Below are positions 33,902-43,056 of a DNA stretch of 43,056 nt, piece after piece. Source of the stretch: Lysinibacillus telephonicus (GTDB lineage: Bacteria > Bacillota > Bacilli > Bacillales_A > Planococcaceae). A program made the translations under genes and the position numbers. The notes beneath the pieces are model-generated. The model did no database searches and had not been told where the DNA came from. It saw only the letters and a list, made by a program, of their open reading frames with translations. The DNA is taken from the NCBI RefSeq assembly GCF_003966145.1, contig NZ_RXNR01000034.1:1-43056 (forward strand), written 5' to 3'. Position 1 is the first letter of the stretch; each line of letters opens with the position of its first letter.

Positions 33902-33923
33902 TTTATCGATATTTTATCGATAT
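33902..33923. repeat. Tandem 11-bp repeat, possible operator
   Basis: TTTATCGATAT occurs at 33902-33912 and immediately again at 33913-33923. Each copy holds the palindrome ATCGAT. The 11-bp period places both on the same helix face. Confidence 0.45.
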
Positions 33924-34051
33924 TGACTTTCAACAACGCACATAGATGTTCAAGTACGACAATACCACATAATGTGGCGCTTTCTAAATAGAGGGGCAAA
34001 ACGGAGCCTTGCGCTTTTCTAAGTAGGATTCCTCGTTAATTAATAGATTTT

Positions 34052-34060
34052 TGTTATAAT
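34052..34060 (+). promoter_or_regulatory. Extended -10 promoter of mutSL
   Basis: TGTTATAAT is a perfect extended -10 (TGnTATAAT), 34 nt before the mutS ATG. No good -35 is present, as is usual for extended -10 promoters. Confidence 0.5.
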
Positions 34061-34094
34061 AAAAGATAACTAGTAATACATGTGAGGGAATAAA

Positions 34095-36689
34095 ATGACG
34101 ACATATACACCAATGATGCAACAATATTTATTAATTAAATCAGAGTACAAAGATGCCTTTCTGTTTTTCAGATTAGGCGACTTTTATGAATTGTTTTTTG
34201 ATGATGCCATATCCGCATCACAAATTTTAGAAATTACATTAACTAGCCGTGATGCTGGGAGCACGGAGCGTGTTCCGATGTGTGGAGTACCCCATCATTC
34301 AGCCCAAGGTTATATTGAGACACTTGTTTCAAAAGGTTATAAAGTAGCAATTTGTGAACAGACAGAAGATCCTAAGCAGGCAAAAGGCGTTGTGAAGAGA
34401 GAAGTAATTCAGCTTATTACGCCAGGAACTTTAACAGAGGGAAAAACGATTGACGGGAAATCAAATCATTATATTGCTGCTGCCGAACAATTATCCGAAA
34501 ATAGCTTTGCATTAGCCTATTTAGATGTTTCAACAGGTGAAACTAACACCTTGTTAGTTGAAGGTGGGACTAAATCCTTGTTGCAGCAATTGATGGCATT
34601 TAATATTCGTGAGCTCGTTGTGACAGAGTATCTTCAAGTTTTATTAGCTGAACAAGCAGCCAATTTAGGGATAGTTCTTTCTCTTGAAAATGAAGAGGGG
34701 ACTGACGAAAATTCAATACAGTATGTAAGCAATTTGCCGAAATCGCTGCAAGGAGCTGCTAAATGTTTATTAAAATATGTTGAACGCACTCAAATGCGCT
34801 CACTTACTCATATTCAACCATTTACATATACAGAAACAAAAAAGCTTTTACGAATTGATACGAACTCAAAACGAAATCTAGAGCTGCTTCAGTCAATTCG
34901 CGGTGGTGATCAAAAAGGGACTCTTCTTTGGTTGTTAGATGAAACTGTTACAGCAATGGGTGGGCGAAAATTAAAGCAATGGATGCATCAACCTCTTGCT
35001 GATAAGAGTGCAATAGAAGAGCGCCTCTCAATTGTGACAGACATTCTAGATGAATTTTTCATTAGAGACGAATTAAGAGAGCTTCTTAGAAAAGTGTATG
35101 ATTTAGAACGTTTAGCTGGACGAGTTGCATTTGGCAATGTAGGAGGGCGTGATTTAGCACAGCTACGTGAATCACTGCGCCAAGTACCATCGATTAAAGA
35201 ACAATTAATCAGCAGCAATAAAGCAACTTTGGTGAAGCTCGGTGAAAAACTGGATGAATGTACGGATATCGAGCAGCTCTTATCGAAAGCGATAACTGAT
35301 CATCCTCCAGTAGCAATTAAAGAGGGGGATGTTATTCGTGAAGGCTATGATGATAAACTTGACGAATTGCGATTTGCGGCGCGCAACGGCAAGGATTGGA
35401 TTGCCCAATTAGAGCAGAAGGAACGTGAAATTACAGGCATAAAAAACTTGAAAATCGGTTACAATCGGATATTTGGTTACTATATTGAAATTACAAAATC
35501 CAATATTGCCAATGCGGATTTAACTCGTTATGAACGAAAACAAACATTAGCAAATGCCGAGCGCTATATTACCGAAGAGTTAAAGGAAAAAGAAGCGGTT
35601 ATTTTAAATGCAGAAGAACAAAGTTTGGCACTTGAATATGATTTGTTTGTCGAGCTTCGTGAACAATTAAAGCAATATATCCCCCGTGTACAAGAGCTTG
35701 CATCTGAAATTAGTGAACTTGATGTTTATATTAGCTTTGCTGTCGTATCGGAAAAATATCGTTTTGTGAAACCAACATTTCATGATGGAAGGGCGTTAAA
35801 AATCGTAGGAGGACGCCACCCTGTTGTAGAAAAAATGTTAAATAAACAAATGTATGTTCCAAACGACTGTATACTAACCGATGAAAAAAATATGATGTTA
35901 ATTACTGGGCCTAATATGTCAGGTAAAAGTACATTTATGAGACAAGTTGCTTTAATTGTCGTGCTTGCACAAATGGGCTGTTATGTTCCAGCTGATGAAG
36001 CAGAACTTCCAATAACTGACCAAATTTTCACACGGATAGGTGCGGCAGATGACTTGGTTGCAGGTCAATCAACATTTATGGTAGAAATGCTTGAATCGCA
36101 AAATGCAATTATGAACGCAACAGACAAAAGTCTTTTATTGTTTGATGAGATCGGCCGAGGTACTTCAACTTATGACGGAATGGCGTTAGCTCAAGCAATG
36201 ATGGAATATATTCATGATAAGATTGGTGCAAACACATTATTTTCAACACATTATCACGAGCTAACAGCACTTGAACAACAATTACAGCGCCTTCAAAATG
36301 TTCATGTTAGCGCAACGGAACAGGACGGCAAAGTAGTCTTTTTACACAAAGTGAAACAAGGTGCAGCTGATAAGAGCTACGGTGTTCATGTAGCTCAACT
36401 TGCAGAAATGCCTGAAGCAATTATTGAACGTGCAAGAGTTTTGCTAGAACAATTCGAATCAAAGGATTGTCAAACTACTAAAGAGGTAAAAGAAGATGCA
36501 CTTCAATTATCATTATTTGAAGAGATAGAGAAACGTAAGGAAGCACAACTTTCTGCTACAGAAAAAGTTTCACAGGCTGAGTGTGAAGTATTAGAACGAC
36601 TTGAAAAAATGAATATCATGGGCACATCTCCAATTCAAGCAATTAATGTACTGTATGAGCTGCAACAACTATTGTTAAACAAGAAATAA
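34095..36689 (+). CDS. mutS: DNA mismatch repair protein MutS
   Basis: Recognises mismatches and recruits MutL. The mismatch-binding domain I has FFRLGDFYELFFDDA at the N-terminus (the Phe-x-Glu type intercalating motif is in its usual area). The ATPase domain has Walker A GPNMSGKST (about residue 603) and Walker B LLLFDEIGRGTSTYDG. The signature THYHELT follows. 864 residues, normal. RBS GAGGG lies upstream of the ATG. Downstream mutL is separated by 103 bp containing a periodic repeat. Confidence 0.97.
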   Translation: MTTYTPMMQQYLLIKSEYKDAFLFFRLGDFYELFFDDAISASQILEITLTSRDAGSTERVPMCGVPHHSAQGYIETLVSKGYKVAICEQTEDPKQAKGVVKREVIQLITPGTLTEGKTIDGKSNHYIAAAEQLSENSFALAYLDVSTGETNTLLVEGGTKSLLQQLMAFNIRELVVTEYLQVLLAEQAANLGIVLSLENEEGTDENSIQYVSNLPKSLQGAAKCLLKYVERTQMRSLTHIQPFTYTETKKLLRIDTNSKRNLELLQSIRGGDQKGTLLWLLDETVTAMGGRKLKQWMHQPLADKSAIEERLSIVTDILDEFFIRDELRELLRKVYDLERLAGRVAFGNVGGRDLAQLRESLRQVPSIKEQLISSNKATLVKLGEKLDECTDIEQLLSKAITDHPPVAIKEGDVIREGYDDKLDELRFAARNGKDWIAQLEQKEREITGIKNLKIGYNRIFGYYIEITKSNIANADLTRYERKQTLANAERYITEELKEKEAVILNAEEQSLALEYDLFVELREQLKQYIPRVQELASEISELDVYISFAVVSEKYRFVKPTFHDGRALKIVGGRHPVVEKMLNKQMYVPNDCILTDEKNMMLITGPNMSGKSTFMRQVALIVVLAQMGCYVPADEAELPITDQIFTRIGAADDLVAGQSTFMVEMLESQNAIMNATDKSLLLFDEIGRGTSTYDGMALAQAMMEYIHDKIGANTLFSTHYHELTALEQQLQRLQNVHVSATEQDGKVVFLHKVKQGAADKSYGVHVAQLAEMPEAIIERARVLLEQFESKDCQTTKEVKEDALQLSLFEEIEKRKEAQLSATEKVSQAECEVLERLEKMNIMGTSPIQAINVLYELQQLLLNKK

Positions 36690-36697
36690 AGCTTGGC

Positions 36698-36747
36698 GGA
36701 TAAAATTAGAAAAATGGTGGATAAAACTCCAAAATTAACGGATAAAA
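36698..36747. repeat. Three GGATAAAA boxes at exact 21-bp spacing
   Basis: GGATAAAA starts at 36698, 36719 and 36740, exactly 21 bp apart (two helical turns), in the mutS-mutL gap. Intervening bases are AT-rich and partly similar. It could be a minisatellite-like intergenic repeat or a binding array. Confidence 0.5.
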
Positions 36748-36792
36748 TCCCCAATAAACCAATCAAACAGAACGCAAAGGAGGTTCTTCCAA

Positions 36793-38703
36793 ATGGGAAA
36801 AATTCAAATTATGGATGAATGGTTATCAAATAAAATTGCAGCAGGTGAAGTGGTGGAACGACCTTCCTCTGTCGTAAAAGAACTTGTTGAAAATGCCATT
36901 GATGCAGGCAGTACATCAATTGAAGTTTTTCTCGAAGAAGCAGGATTAACCTCCATCCAAGTAACAGACAATGGTAGTGGGATGGATGAAGAAGATGCAT
37001 TAAAGTCATTCTCCCGCCATGCTACATCCAAAATCTCAAAGGAGCAGGATTTGTTTCGCATAAGAACTCTCGGATTTAGAGGTGAGGCATTGGCATCCAT
37101 TGCATCTGTATCAAAGGTTACATTAAAAACTTCTGATGGAGAAAGCAGTGGGATGGAGCTTCGGCTTGAAGGAGGGCATATTGTTTCTAAGAAACCAACT
37201 TCTTTTCGAAGAGGAACTGATATTACAGTTTCGCAACTATTTTTCAACACCCCTGCGAGATTAAAATATTTAAAAACAATTCAAACAGAACTCGGTCATT
37301 CAATTGATTATATGAATCGTCTAGCATTGGGTTATCCAGAAATTGCGTTTAAACTTGTACATAATGGGCAAACACTTCTCCAAACAAATGGTCGAGGGAA
37401 TGTGCAGCAAGTCATCGCAGCAATCTACGGAGTTCAAAATGCAAGAAAAATGATTTCTTTTAATGCTGAATCTAAAGACTATAAAGTACACGGATTTGCC
37501 AGCCTACCTGAAGTAACACGAGCTTCAAAAAATTATATGTCTTTATTTGTAAATGGAAGGTGGGTCAAGCATTACTTAGTTCAAAAAGCGATTGTTGATG
37601 CATATCATACGTATTTGCCAATCGAACGTTTCCCAATTGTTGTGCTTTATATTGAGGGAGATCCTTATTTGACGGATGTAAACGTTCATCCAGCAAAGCT
37701 CCAAATAAGATTAAGTAAAGAGCAAGAGCTGTTGCCACTTATTGAAGATGCAGTTCGCCAAGCGATTCGCTCTGCTATTCATGTTCCGTTGGCAGAAAAG
37801 AAAGAGAAGCCAGTACGTGTTCCGAGTGAGCAAATAAATTTTTGGAAACCAACTCCTACCTTTGATGAAACAAAAATGAATCAAATTGTGGAAAAATTAA
37901 ATGCTCAGCAGTCGGTTGTAAAAGAAACCTCAAAGGAAGTTGAAACAGCAACCAATCCAAAAGATGTGCTCAGTGAGGACATTACTTCTGAGTTTTTGGA
38001 ACAATGGAATGAAACAGACATAACATTGCCGCATGATGAGAAAAATGAAATGACTTCAACCATTCTTGAGGATAATAAACAGGAATTGGGAGCAACTGTA
38101 CAAAAGGAAGAAAAAGAACCATTCCCACAGCTTGAAATTGTCGGTCAAATTCATGGTACGTATATCGTTGCGCAAATGGAGGATGGATTTTATTTAATCG
38201 ACCAGCATGCTGCACAAGAAAGAATTAAATATGAATATTTCCGCGACAAAGTTGGAGAAGTCAATGCAAATGAACGACAATCTCTTTTGTTGCCGTTAAC
38301 CTTCCATTATTCAGCTGATGAGGCATTGATATTAAAAGAGAACCTTAGTGCACTTGAAGAAGTTGGAGTTTTTTTAGAGGACTTTGGCCAATCTTCTTTT
38401 GTAGTTCGGGAGCATCCAACATGGTTCCCGAAAGGTTTTGAACAGGAAATTATTGAAGAGCTAATTGAACAAGTTCTGAAAACTCGAAAAACCGATGTGA
38501 AAAAGTTAAGAGAAGAAGCCGCAATTATGATGAGCTGTAAAAAATCAATTAAAGCAAATTACTTTCTAACAAAGGAACAAATGATCGCATTACTAGAAGA
38601 TTTGCGAAAAGCTGACAATCCATTTACTTGTCCGCACGGAAGACCTGTTATGATTCACTTTTCAACATATGAAGTTGAGAAAATGTTTAAACGTGTCATG
38701 TAA
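36793..38703 (+). CDS. mutL: DNA mismatch repair protein MutL (endonuclease type)
   Basis: GHKL ATPase that licenses mismatch repair. The N-terminal domain has ELVENAIDAGST, DNGSGM and TLGFRGEALASI. A variable linker (about 345-445) follows. The C-terminal domain carries the endonuclease motif DQHAAQERIKYE, plus CKKSIKAN and FTCPHGRP, so it nicks DNA itself as expected in bacteria lacking MutH. 636 residues. RBS AAAGGAGG precedes the ATG. Confidence 0.97.
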   Translation: MGKIQIMDEWLSNKIAAGEVVERPSSVVKELVENAIDAGSTSIEVFLEEAGLTSIQVTDNGSGMDEEDALKSFSRHATSKISKEQDLFRIRTLGFRGEALASIASVSKVTLKTSDGESSGMELRLEGGHIVSKKPTSFRRGTDITVSQLFFNTPARLKYLKTIQTELGHSIDYMNRLALGYPEIAFKLVHNGQTLLQTNGRGNVQQVIAAIYGVQNARKMISFNAESKDYKVHGFASLPEVTRASKNYMSLFVNGRWVKHYLVQKAIVDAYHTYLPIERFPIVVLYIEGDPYLTDVNVHPAKLQIRLSKEQELLPLIEDAVRQAIRSAIHVPLAEKKEKPVRVPSEQINFWKPTPTFDETKMNQIVEKLNAQQSVVKETSKEVETATNPKDVLSEDITSEFLEQWNETDITLPHDEKNEMTSTILEDNKQELGATVQKEEKEPFPQLEIVGQIHGTYIVAQMEDGFYLIDQHAAQERIKYEYFRDKVGEVNANERQSLLLPLTFHYSADEALILKENLSALEEVGVFLEDFGQSSFVVREHPTWFPKGFEQEIIEELIEQVLKTRKTDVKKLREEAAIMMSCKKSIKANYFLTKEQMIALLEDLRKADNPFTCPHGRPVMIHFSTYEVEKMFKRVM

Positions 38704-38739
38704 CATCCAATAATTCGATAGCAGAAGGAGATATACTCG

Positions 38740-40377
38740 ATGTTTTCATTTAAAGATCGTTCCAAACTATTAAATATCTGCAATAGTTATTCATTTGATG
38801 TTCTTGTTATTGGTGGAGGGATTACGGGAGCTGGCATCGCTCTTGATGCTGCTTCTCGTGGTCTTTCAGTTGCGCTTGTTGACATGCAAGATTTTGCTGC
38901 TGGTACTTCAAGCCGTTCCACTAAATTAGTTCACGGAGGGCTTCGTTATTTAAAGCAATTTGAAGTTGGATTAGTTGCAGAAGTTGGCAGGGAGCGTCAA
39001 ATTGTCTATGAAAATGCAGTTCATGTAACAAAACCTGAATGGATGCTCCTTCCTTTGTATAAAGAGGGAACTTTAGGAAAACTAACAACGAAAGCTGCTT
39101 TAACAGTTTACGATCGGCTTGCTCAAGTACAAAAAAATGAACGGAGAAAAATGCTTTCTGCAAAAGAAACTCTTCAAAAGGTTCCTTTATTGAAAGAAGA
39201 AGGGCTGCTTGGTGCAGGGTACTACGTGGAATATAAAACAGACGATGCAAGATTAACGATAGAAGTATTAAAGAAAGCAGTGGAATACAAGGCTGTTTGT
39301 TTGAACTATGCGAGAGTTACTGGCTTTGAATATAAGGGTGCAAAAATAGTAGCAGCAAATGTTCGTGATGAAATCTCGGGTGAACAAATTACTATACATG
39401 CACACCAAATTGTTAATGCTGCGGGTCCTTGGGTTGATGAAGTGCGAAAAATGGATAAAATTCATCATAACAAACATATTCGACTTACTAAAGGAATTCA
39501 TATTGTCATTGATCAATCAAAATTCCCGCTTCAGCAAGCTGTTTATTTTGATACAAAAGATGGCCGTATGGTTTTTGCAATACCTCGTGATGGAAAAACG
39601 TATGTTGGAACAACGGACACTTTTTATAATGATGATCCGATTCAGCCTGTTGCAACAAAAGAAGACATAAACTATTTATTAGATGCAATTCAGTATATTT
39701 TCCCTAAGGTTCATATTACATCCAGTGATATCGAATCAACTTGGGCAGGTGTACGGCCACTAATTTCTGAAGAGGGTAAGGATCCATCTGAAATTTCTCG
39801 CAAGGATGAAATTTGGACTGCTCCTAGCGGATTAATAACAATTGCAGGAGGGAAATTAACCGGCTATCGCCAAATGGCACAAACGATTGTTGATAAAATT
39901 GTGAAGAAACATCGGTTTAAACATGCTTCAGAATGTATTACGAAAGAATTGGCATTGTCAGGTGCAAGGGGTTTGAATTCGCTCAATTTTAAAGATTATA
40001 TTGTAAATAAAGCAAAAGAAGGCGAAATGCTAGGGATTCCGAATCATGAAGCGAAGCAGCTAGTTGAAAGATACGGGACAAATGTCGATGAAGTATTTCA
40101 ATTTGCTAGATCAGTTATCGATAATAGCGTAAGTCTGCCAATAGCGTTATACGCACAGCTATTATATTCAATTTATCATGAGATGACGATCACCCCTAGT
40201 GATTTCTTTATTCGCCGAACTGGCTATCTTTATTTTAATATAGGTTTAGTTGAACGATATAAAATAACAGTAATCGATTTAATGAGCAATATTATCGGCT
40301 ATTCTGAAAGTGAAAAGGTCTTTTATCAAATGCAGTTAGATCAATTTATTGATGAAGCAAAAAATCAAACAATGTAA
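38740..40377 (+). CDS. glpD: Aerobic glycerol-3-phosphate dehydrogenase
   Basis: FAD-dependent, membrane-associated oxidation of glycerol-3-phosphate to dihydroxyacetone phosphate, passing electrons to quinone. The N-terminal FAD motif is VLVIGGGITGAGIALDAA, followed by SSRSTKLVHGGLRYL. The substrate-domain motifs TKGIHIVID and YVGTTDTFY and the C-terminal domain IAGGKLTGYRQMA are present. 545 residues. RBS AGAAGGAGA precedes the ATG. No glpP/GlpP-antiterminator site is evident upstream; the gap to mutL is only 36 bp. Confidence 0.95.
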   Translation: MFSFKDRSKLLNICNSYSFDVLVIGGGITGAGIALDAASRGLSVALVDMQDFAAGTSSRSTKLVHGGLRYLKQFEVGLVAEVGRERQIVYENAVHVTKPEWMLLPLYKEGTLGKLTTKAALTVYDRLAQVQKNERRKMLSAKETLQKVPLLKEEGLLGAGYYVEYKTDDARLTIEVLKKAVEYKAVCLNYARVTGFEYKGAKIVAANVRDEISGEQITIHAHQIVNAAGPWVDEVRKMDKIHHNKHIRLTKGIHIVIDQSKFPLQQAVYFDTKDGRMVFAIPRDGKTYVGTTDTFYNDDPIQPVATKEDINYLLDAIQYIFPKVHITSSDIESTWAGVRPLISEEGKDPSEISRKDEIWTAPSGLITIAGGKLTGYRQMAQTIVDKIVKKHRFKHASECITKELALSGARGLNSLNFKDYIVNKAKEGEMLGIPNHEAKQLVERYGTNVDEVFQFARSVIDNSVSLPIALYAQLLYSIYHEMTITPSDFFIRRTGYLYFNIGLVERYKITVIDLMSNIIGYSESEKVFYQMQLDQFIDEAKNQTM

Positions 40378-40389
40378 GGTGTGAGTGCT

Positions 40390-41304
40390 TTGGCAAAACT
40401 TTCTAGGTTTTTGCAAATGAGTGATGGACATCAGATTTTTGTTCGACTATATGAACCGAAAGAAACAGCTATTGGGCATTTCTATATTTTACATGGAATG
40501 GCCGAGCATGGTGGTCGTTATGACGCGTTTGCCGATGCACTTTGTGAGCTTGGGTATTTCGTTACGATACATGATCACCGTGGTCATGGAAAAACTGCAG
40601 AAATGAATGGAAGACAAGGATACTTTACAGACAACAATGGCTTTCATCGTGTTGTTCAAGATGTTTATGAATTAATTCAATATTTTCAGATGGAACATGA
40701 AGTGCGTGAAACGATATTATTCGGTCATAGTATGGGTTCCTTTTTAGCACGGAGATTTATACAACTTTATAGTCAAGAAATTGATAAATGCATTTTGTGT
40801 GGAACTGGTGCAACAACAGTTCTTCATAGCTTGGGAAATATACTGGCCAAAACTCTTTCACTTGTTCAGGGGAAGACAGTGAAAAGTTATCTAATGAATG
40901 AGTTGAGCTTCGGAAGCTTTAACAAACAATTTGCAAATGTAAAGACGGCATTTGATTGGCTATGTACTAATGAAGATGAAGTACACACTTATATTAACGA
41001 CCCATTTTGTGGGTTTGTACCGACAAATCAATTTTTTGTAGATTTAACAGAAGGATTATTATTGATTAATCGAAGGAATGAAATTGCAAACATTCGAAAA
41101 GATTTGGCTGTACTATTAATAAGTGGAAGTGAAGATCCGGTAGGAAATAAAGGTGTTGGTGTTTATAAAGTTGCAAACCAATTGAAAAGAGCTGGATTAA
41201 ACAATGTTGTCGTGTACCTTTTTGAAGGAATGCGCCACGAAATATTAAGAGAAAAAAATAAAGAGCATGTGTTTCATGTCGTATCGCGGTGGTTGAGTAA
41301 ATGA
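40390..41304 (+). CDS. Alpha/beta hydrolase, lysophospholipase / monoacylglycerol lipase type
   Basis: A serine hydrolase of about 304 residues. Oxyanion region [12 protein letters not shown], nucleophile elbow [14 protein letters not shown] (GxSxG with Ser), the acid in [10 protein letters not shown] and the catalytic His in [10 protein letters not shown] complete the triad. The pattern is that of the PldB/monoglyceride lipase (Hydrolase_4) family. The start is TTG at 40390, with AAGGTG 8 nt upstream; GTG at 40381 is in frame but too close to that site. It ends in an ATGA overlap with miaA. The natural substrate is unknown; a lipid ester fits its glpD neighbour. Confidence 0.85.
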   Translation: MAKLSRFLQMSDGHQIFVRLYEPKETAIGHFYILHGMAEHGGRYDAFADALCELGYFVTIHDHRGHGKTAEMNGRQGYFTDNNGFHRVVQDVYELIQYFQMEHEVRETILFGHSMGSFLARRFIQLYSQEIDKCILCGTGATTVLHSLGNILAKTLSLVQGKTVKSYLMNELSFGSFNKQFANVKTAFDWLCTNEDEVHTYINDPFCGFVPTNQFFVDLTEGLLLINRRNEIANIRKDLAVLLISGSEDPVGNKGVGVYKVANQLKRAGLNNVVVYLFEGMRHEILREKNKEHVFHVVSRWLSK

Positions 41305-42233
41305 TAGAAAAGAAACGTATTGAGGTTGTAGCTATTGTTGGGCCAACAGCCTCAGGAAAAACAGCATTAAGCATTCGAATGGCAAAGGAATTTAATGGTG
41401 AAATTATTAATGGGGATTCGATGCAAATCTATAAAGGCCTCGATATTGGAACTGCAAAAATAACGGAAGAAGAAATGGAAGGTATTCCACATCATCTACT
41501 TAGCTTTAAAGATCCAACAGAAAGCTTTTCAGTTGCTGAATATCAGGTATTGGTAAGAAAGAAAATTAGTGAAATTCAAAGTAGAGGGAAGCTGCCCATC
41601 ATCGTTGGGGGAACAGGGCTATATGTACAGGCCGCATTATATGACTTCCAGTTTACAAAAGAGGAAGTAGAACTAGAAGCTCGGAAAAAATATTATGATG
41701 AGTTGGCTACTATTGGACCAGAGGCAATGCATAAAAAATTAGCAATGCTTGACCCGGAAATTGCAAATTCAATTCACCCGAATAATACTCGTCGTGTTAT
41801 TCGAGCACTTGAAATGATTGAATTACATGGTGTGTCAAAAGCAGCTGAGGAGTATAACCGAGGAAATATTCCACTGTATCACCATTTGATTATCGGTTTG
41901 GACATGGATCGAGAAAAGTTATACGAACGCATTAATTTACGAGTAGATTTAATGATGGAAAATGACCTGCTTGATGAAGTGAAAAGTTTGTGGGATAAAA
42001 AAATTCGCAATGTGCAGTCTGTTCAAGCAATTGGATATAAGGAGCTATACGCATATTTTGATGGTTTAATCACTCTTGAAGAAGCTATTGAACAATTAAA
42101 ACAGAATTCAAGAAGATATGCGAAGCGACAATTGACCTACTTTCGAAACAAAATGGATGTTAAGTGGGTTGGAAACGATTGGGATGAAATTAAAAAGTTT
42201 TCTAAAATTTTTAATATTAAAGAAGGGAATTAA
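41301..42233 (+). CDS. miaA: tRNA dimethylallyltransferase
   Basis: Transfers the dimethylallyl group to A37 of tRNA, producing the substrate of MiaB (30877-32409). The P-loop [15 protein letters not shown], the [14 protein letters not shown] motif, GGTGLYVQA and the C-terminal [13 protein letters not shown] are present. 310 residues. The ATG overlaps the stop of the hydrolase gene (ATGA). Confidence 0.97.
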   Translation: MIEKKRIEVVAIVGPTASGKTALSIRMAKEFNGEIINGDSMQIYKGLDIGTAKITEEEMEGIPHHLLSFKDPTESFSVAEYQVLVRKKISEIQSRGKLPIIVGGTGLYVQAALYDFQFTKEEVELEARKKYYDELATIGPEAMHKKLAMLDPEIANSIHPNNTRRVIRALEMIELHGVSKAAEEYNRGNIPLYHHLIIGLDMDREKLYERINLRVDLMMENDLLDEVKSLWDKKIRNVQSVQAIGYKELYAYFDGLITLEEAIEQLKQNSRRYAKRQLTYFRNKMDVKWVGNDWDEIKKFSKIFNIKEGN

Positions 42234-42284
42234 TTTCCACTTGCCGAATACGTACTAATAGAATAAATAGACGAGGTGTACGGC

Positions 42285-42521
42285 ATGAAATCAATCAATT
42301 TACAGGATACATTTCTTAACAATCTTCGTAAAAACAATACATTTGTCACTGTGTTTTTACTAAACGGTTTTCAACTAAAAGGGTTAGTAAAGTCGTATGA
42401 TAATTTTACTGTATTGTTGGAGTCAGAAGGGAAACAACACTTAATTTATAAACACGCAATTTCAACTTTTGTACCATCAAAAACAGTGCAACTCGGTTCA
42501 GACGGCGAAGACAATAATTAA
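42285..42521 (+). CDS. hfq: RNA-binding protein Hfq
   Basis: 78-residue Sm-like RNA chaperone. Sm1 ([20 protein letters not shown]) and Sm2 with the YKHAIST motif are intact; the short acidic tail GSDGEDNN is of the Gram-positive type. I chose ATG 42285, which has GAGGTG 6 nt upstream; an in-frame GTG at 42276 lies inside that site. Its place after miaA is conserved widely. Confidence 0.96.
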   Translation: MKSINLQDTFLNNLRKNNTFVTVFLLNGFQLKGLVKSYDNFTVLLESEGKQHLIYKHAISTFVPSKTVQLGSDGEDNN

Positions 42522-42527
42522 TATTTA

Positions 42528-42562
42528 AATCGGCGAAGTTAATATACTAGCCGATTTTTTAC
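42528..42562 (+). terminator. Terminator after hfq
   Basis: AAATCGGC (42528-42535) pairs with GCCGATTT (42551-42558), followed by a T-run. Confidence 0.85.
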
Positions 42563-42609
42563 TTATTTACTATAATGGCATAGTAAATGGAAAATTTGGA
42601 GGTCTGTTC

Positions 42610-42912
42610 ATGAAAACAATGACAACGGATGAGTTAATTAACCTATTGGACGCGAATGAAGATTTAAATATTATTGATGTACGTGAAGATTTTGAAGTTG
42701 AAGAAGGCATGATTCCTGGAGCAGTTCATATCCCGTTAGGTTCAATTCCCGAACGTGCAGCTGAACTAGATAAATCAAAGGAATATATTATGGTTTGCAA
42801 AGCTGGCGCTCGCAGTGCAAGCGCTTGCGAATATCTTGAATCACAAGGCTTTGAAGTCATCAATCTTGAAGGTGGTATGATGGCTTATGATGGTGAACTG
42901 GAGTTTAAATAA
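42610..42912 (+). CDS. Rhodanese-like domain protein
   Basis: A single 100-residue rhodanese domain. INIIDVREDFEVEEGMIPGA-type start (seen as IIDVREDFEVEEGMIPGA), then the active-site loop VCKAGARSASA with the persulfide-forming Cys, and GFEVINLEGGM. Such stand-alone domains carry sulfane sulfur between proteins; the partner is unknown. RBS GGAGG precedes the ATG. It is separated from hfq by a terminator and probably has its own promoter. Confidence 0.92.
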   Translation: MKTMTTDELINLLDANEDLNIIDVREDFEVEEGMIPGAVHIPLGSIPERAAELDKSKEYIMVCKAGARSASACEYLESQGFEVINLEGGMMAYDGELEFK

Positions 42913-42934
42913 TACTATTTAAAGTCTAAAAAAT

Positions 42935-43056
42935 GGGTTCTATGTCAAATGTTGGGGTGAAGTGATATTACACGGCACCCCGATTATCCTAAATGAATCC
43001 CAATTTTCTTAGATAAATTATTTAATAAAATTTTCGCTTTAAAGTGTTCATAGCTT
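42935..43056. mobile_element. Possible end of an insertion sequence (ISL3-like), cut by window edge
   Basis: After the rhodanese gene the sequence GGGTTCTATGTCAAATGTTG begins a stretch that resembles, from memory, the terminal repeats of ISL3-family elements. GGGGTG (42954-42959) pairs with CACCCC (42976-42981) within it. No transposase is visible in the remaining bases, so the call is tentative. Confidence 0.3.

Larger units (their letters stand above)
33773..34094. other. cotE-mutS intergenic region with repeats
   Basis: No gene. It contains two abutting copies of an 11-bp repeat (33902-33923), a CCACA-taa-TGTGG hairpin near 33965-33977, imperfect GCGCTTT-CTAAxTAG direct repeats (33977-33992 and 34011-34027) and the mutS promoter. 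Confidence 0.5.

Noticed and set aside
33962-34022. Known riboswitch upstream of mutS (cyclic-di-GMP-like GGCAAA segment)
   Set aside because: Only a few bases resemble the motif; the conserved core and second stem are missing.

Overview
Kind of organism. The window is AT-rich DNA from an endospore-forming member of the Bacillales. SpoVS, CotE and a spore-type collagen-like protein point to sporulation. The gene order ymdB-spoVS-(korAB)-miaB-ymcA-cotE-mutS-mutL-(glpD)-miaA-hfq is the conserved Bacillus-type backbone. The 2-oxoacid:ferredoxin oxidoreductase pair and frequent TTG starts behind strong GGAGG sites fit the Lysinibacillus/Ureibacillus/Solibacillus side of the order; that genus-level placement is inference. 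I see no tRNA, rRNA or CRISPR array.

Layout. (1) 1-2260: the 5' end of an XRE-type regulator on the minus strand with a TGCACT-box upstream region, a decayed CpsB/YwqE-type phosphatase, and an Eis-like acetyltransferase followed by two tandem terminators. (2) 2576-16071: a complete Wzy-type exopolysaccharide cluster. It contains UDP-glucose dehydrogenase, an initiating sugar-phosphate transferase, GT4 and GT2 glycosyltransferases, an EpsG/Wzy polymerase, two tandem TupA-like ATP-grasp ligases, a Wzx flippase, Pgi-GalU-GalE for precursor sugars, and a Wzz-type modulator with its tyrosine kinase. (3) 16072-20560: a structured leader-like element, ymdB, spoVS, korA and korB. (4) 20678-30724: an accessory block between korB and miaB. 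It holds a chemoreceptor, two SunS-like glycosyltransferases with helical-repeat tails, a pyruvyl-transferase-family protein, two hypotheticals, and three proteins sharing one roughly 95-residue N-terminal domain; one of these carries 147 uninterrupted Gly-X-Y triplets and a C1q-like head. (5) 30877-42912: miaB, ymcA, cotE (with a 26-serine tract), mutS, mutL, glpD, an alpha/beta hydrolase, miaA, hfq and a rhodanese. The last 120 bases may be the end of an insertion sequence.

How the genes work together. Pgi, GalU, GalE and Ugd can supply UDP-glucose, UDP-galactose and UDP-glucuronate. The initiating transferase and the glycosyltransferases build a lipid-linked repeat, Wzx exports it, EpsG/Wzy polymerises it, and the Wzz/tyrosine-kinase pair controls length. 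The two TupA-like ligases plus Ugd suggest an amino-acid- or peptide-decorated uronic polymer. The cluster adjoins ymdB, whose homologue controls the biofilm/motility choice in B. subtilis.

The most interesting candidate system is the block at 22331-30096: a BclA-like collagen glycoprotein, two relatives sharing its N-terminal domain (one with a Cys/His-rich tail), and glycosyltransferases co-oriented with one of them. I read it as a self-contained spore-surface glycoprotein module; the function is inferred and untested.
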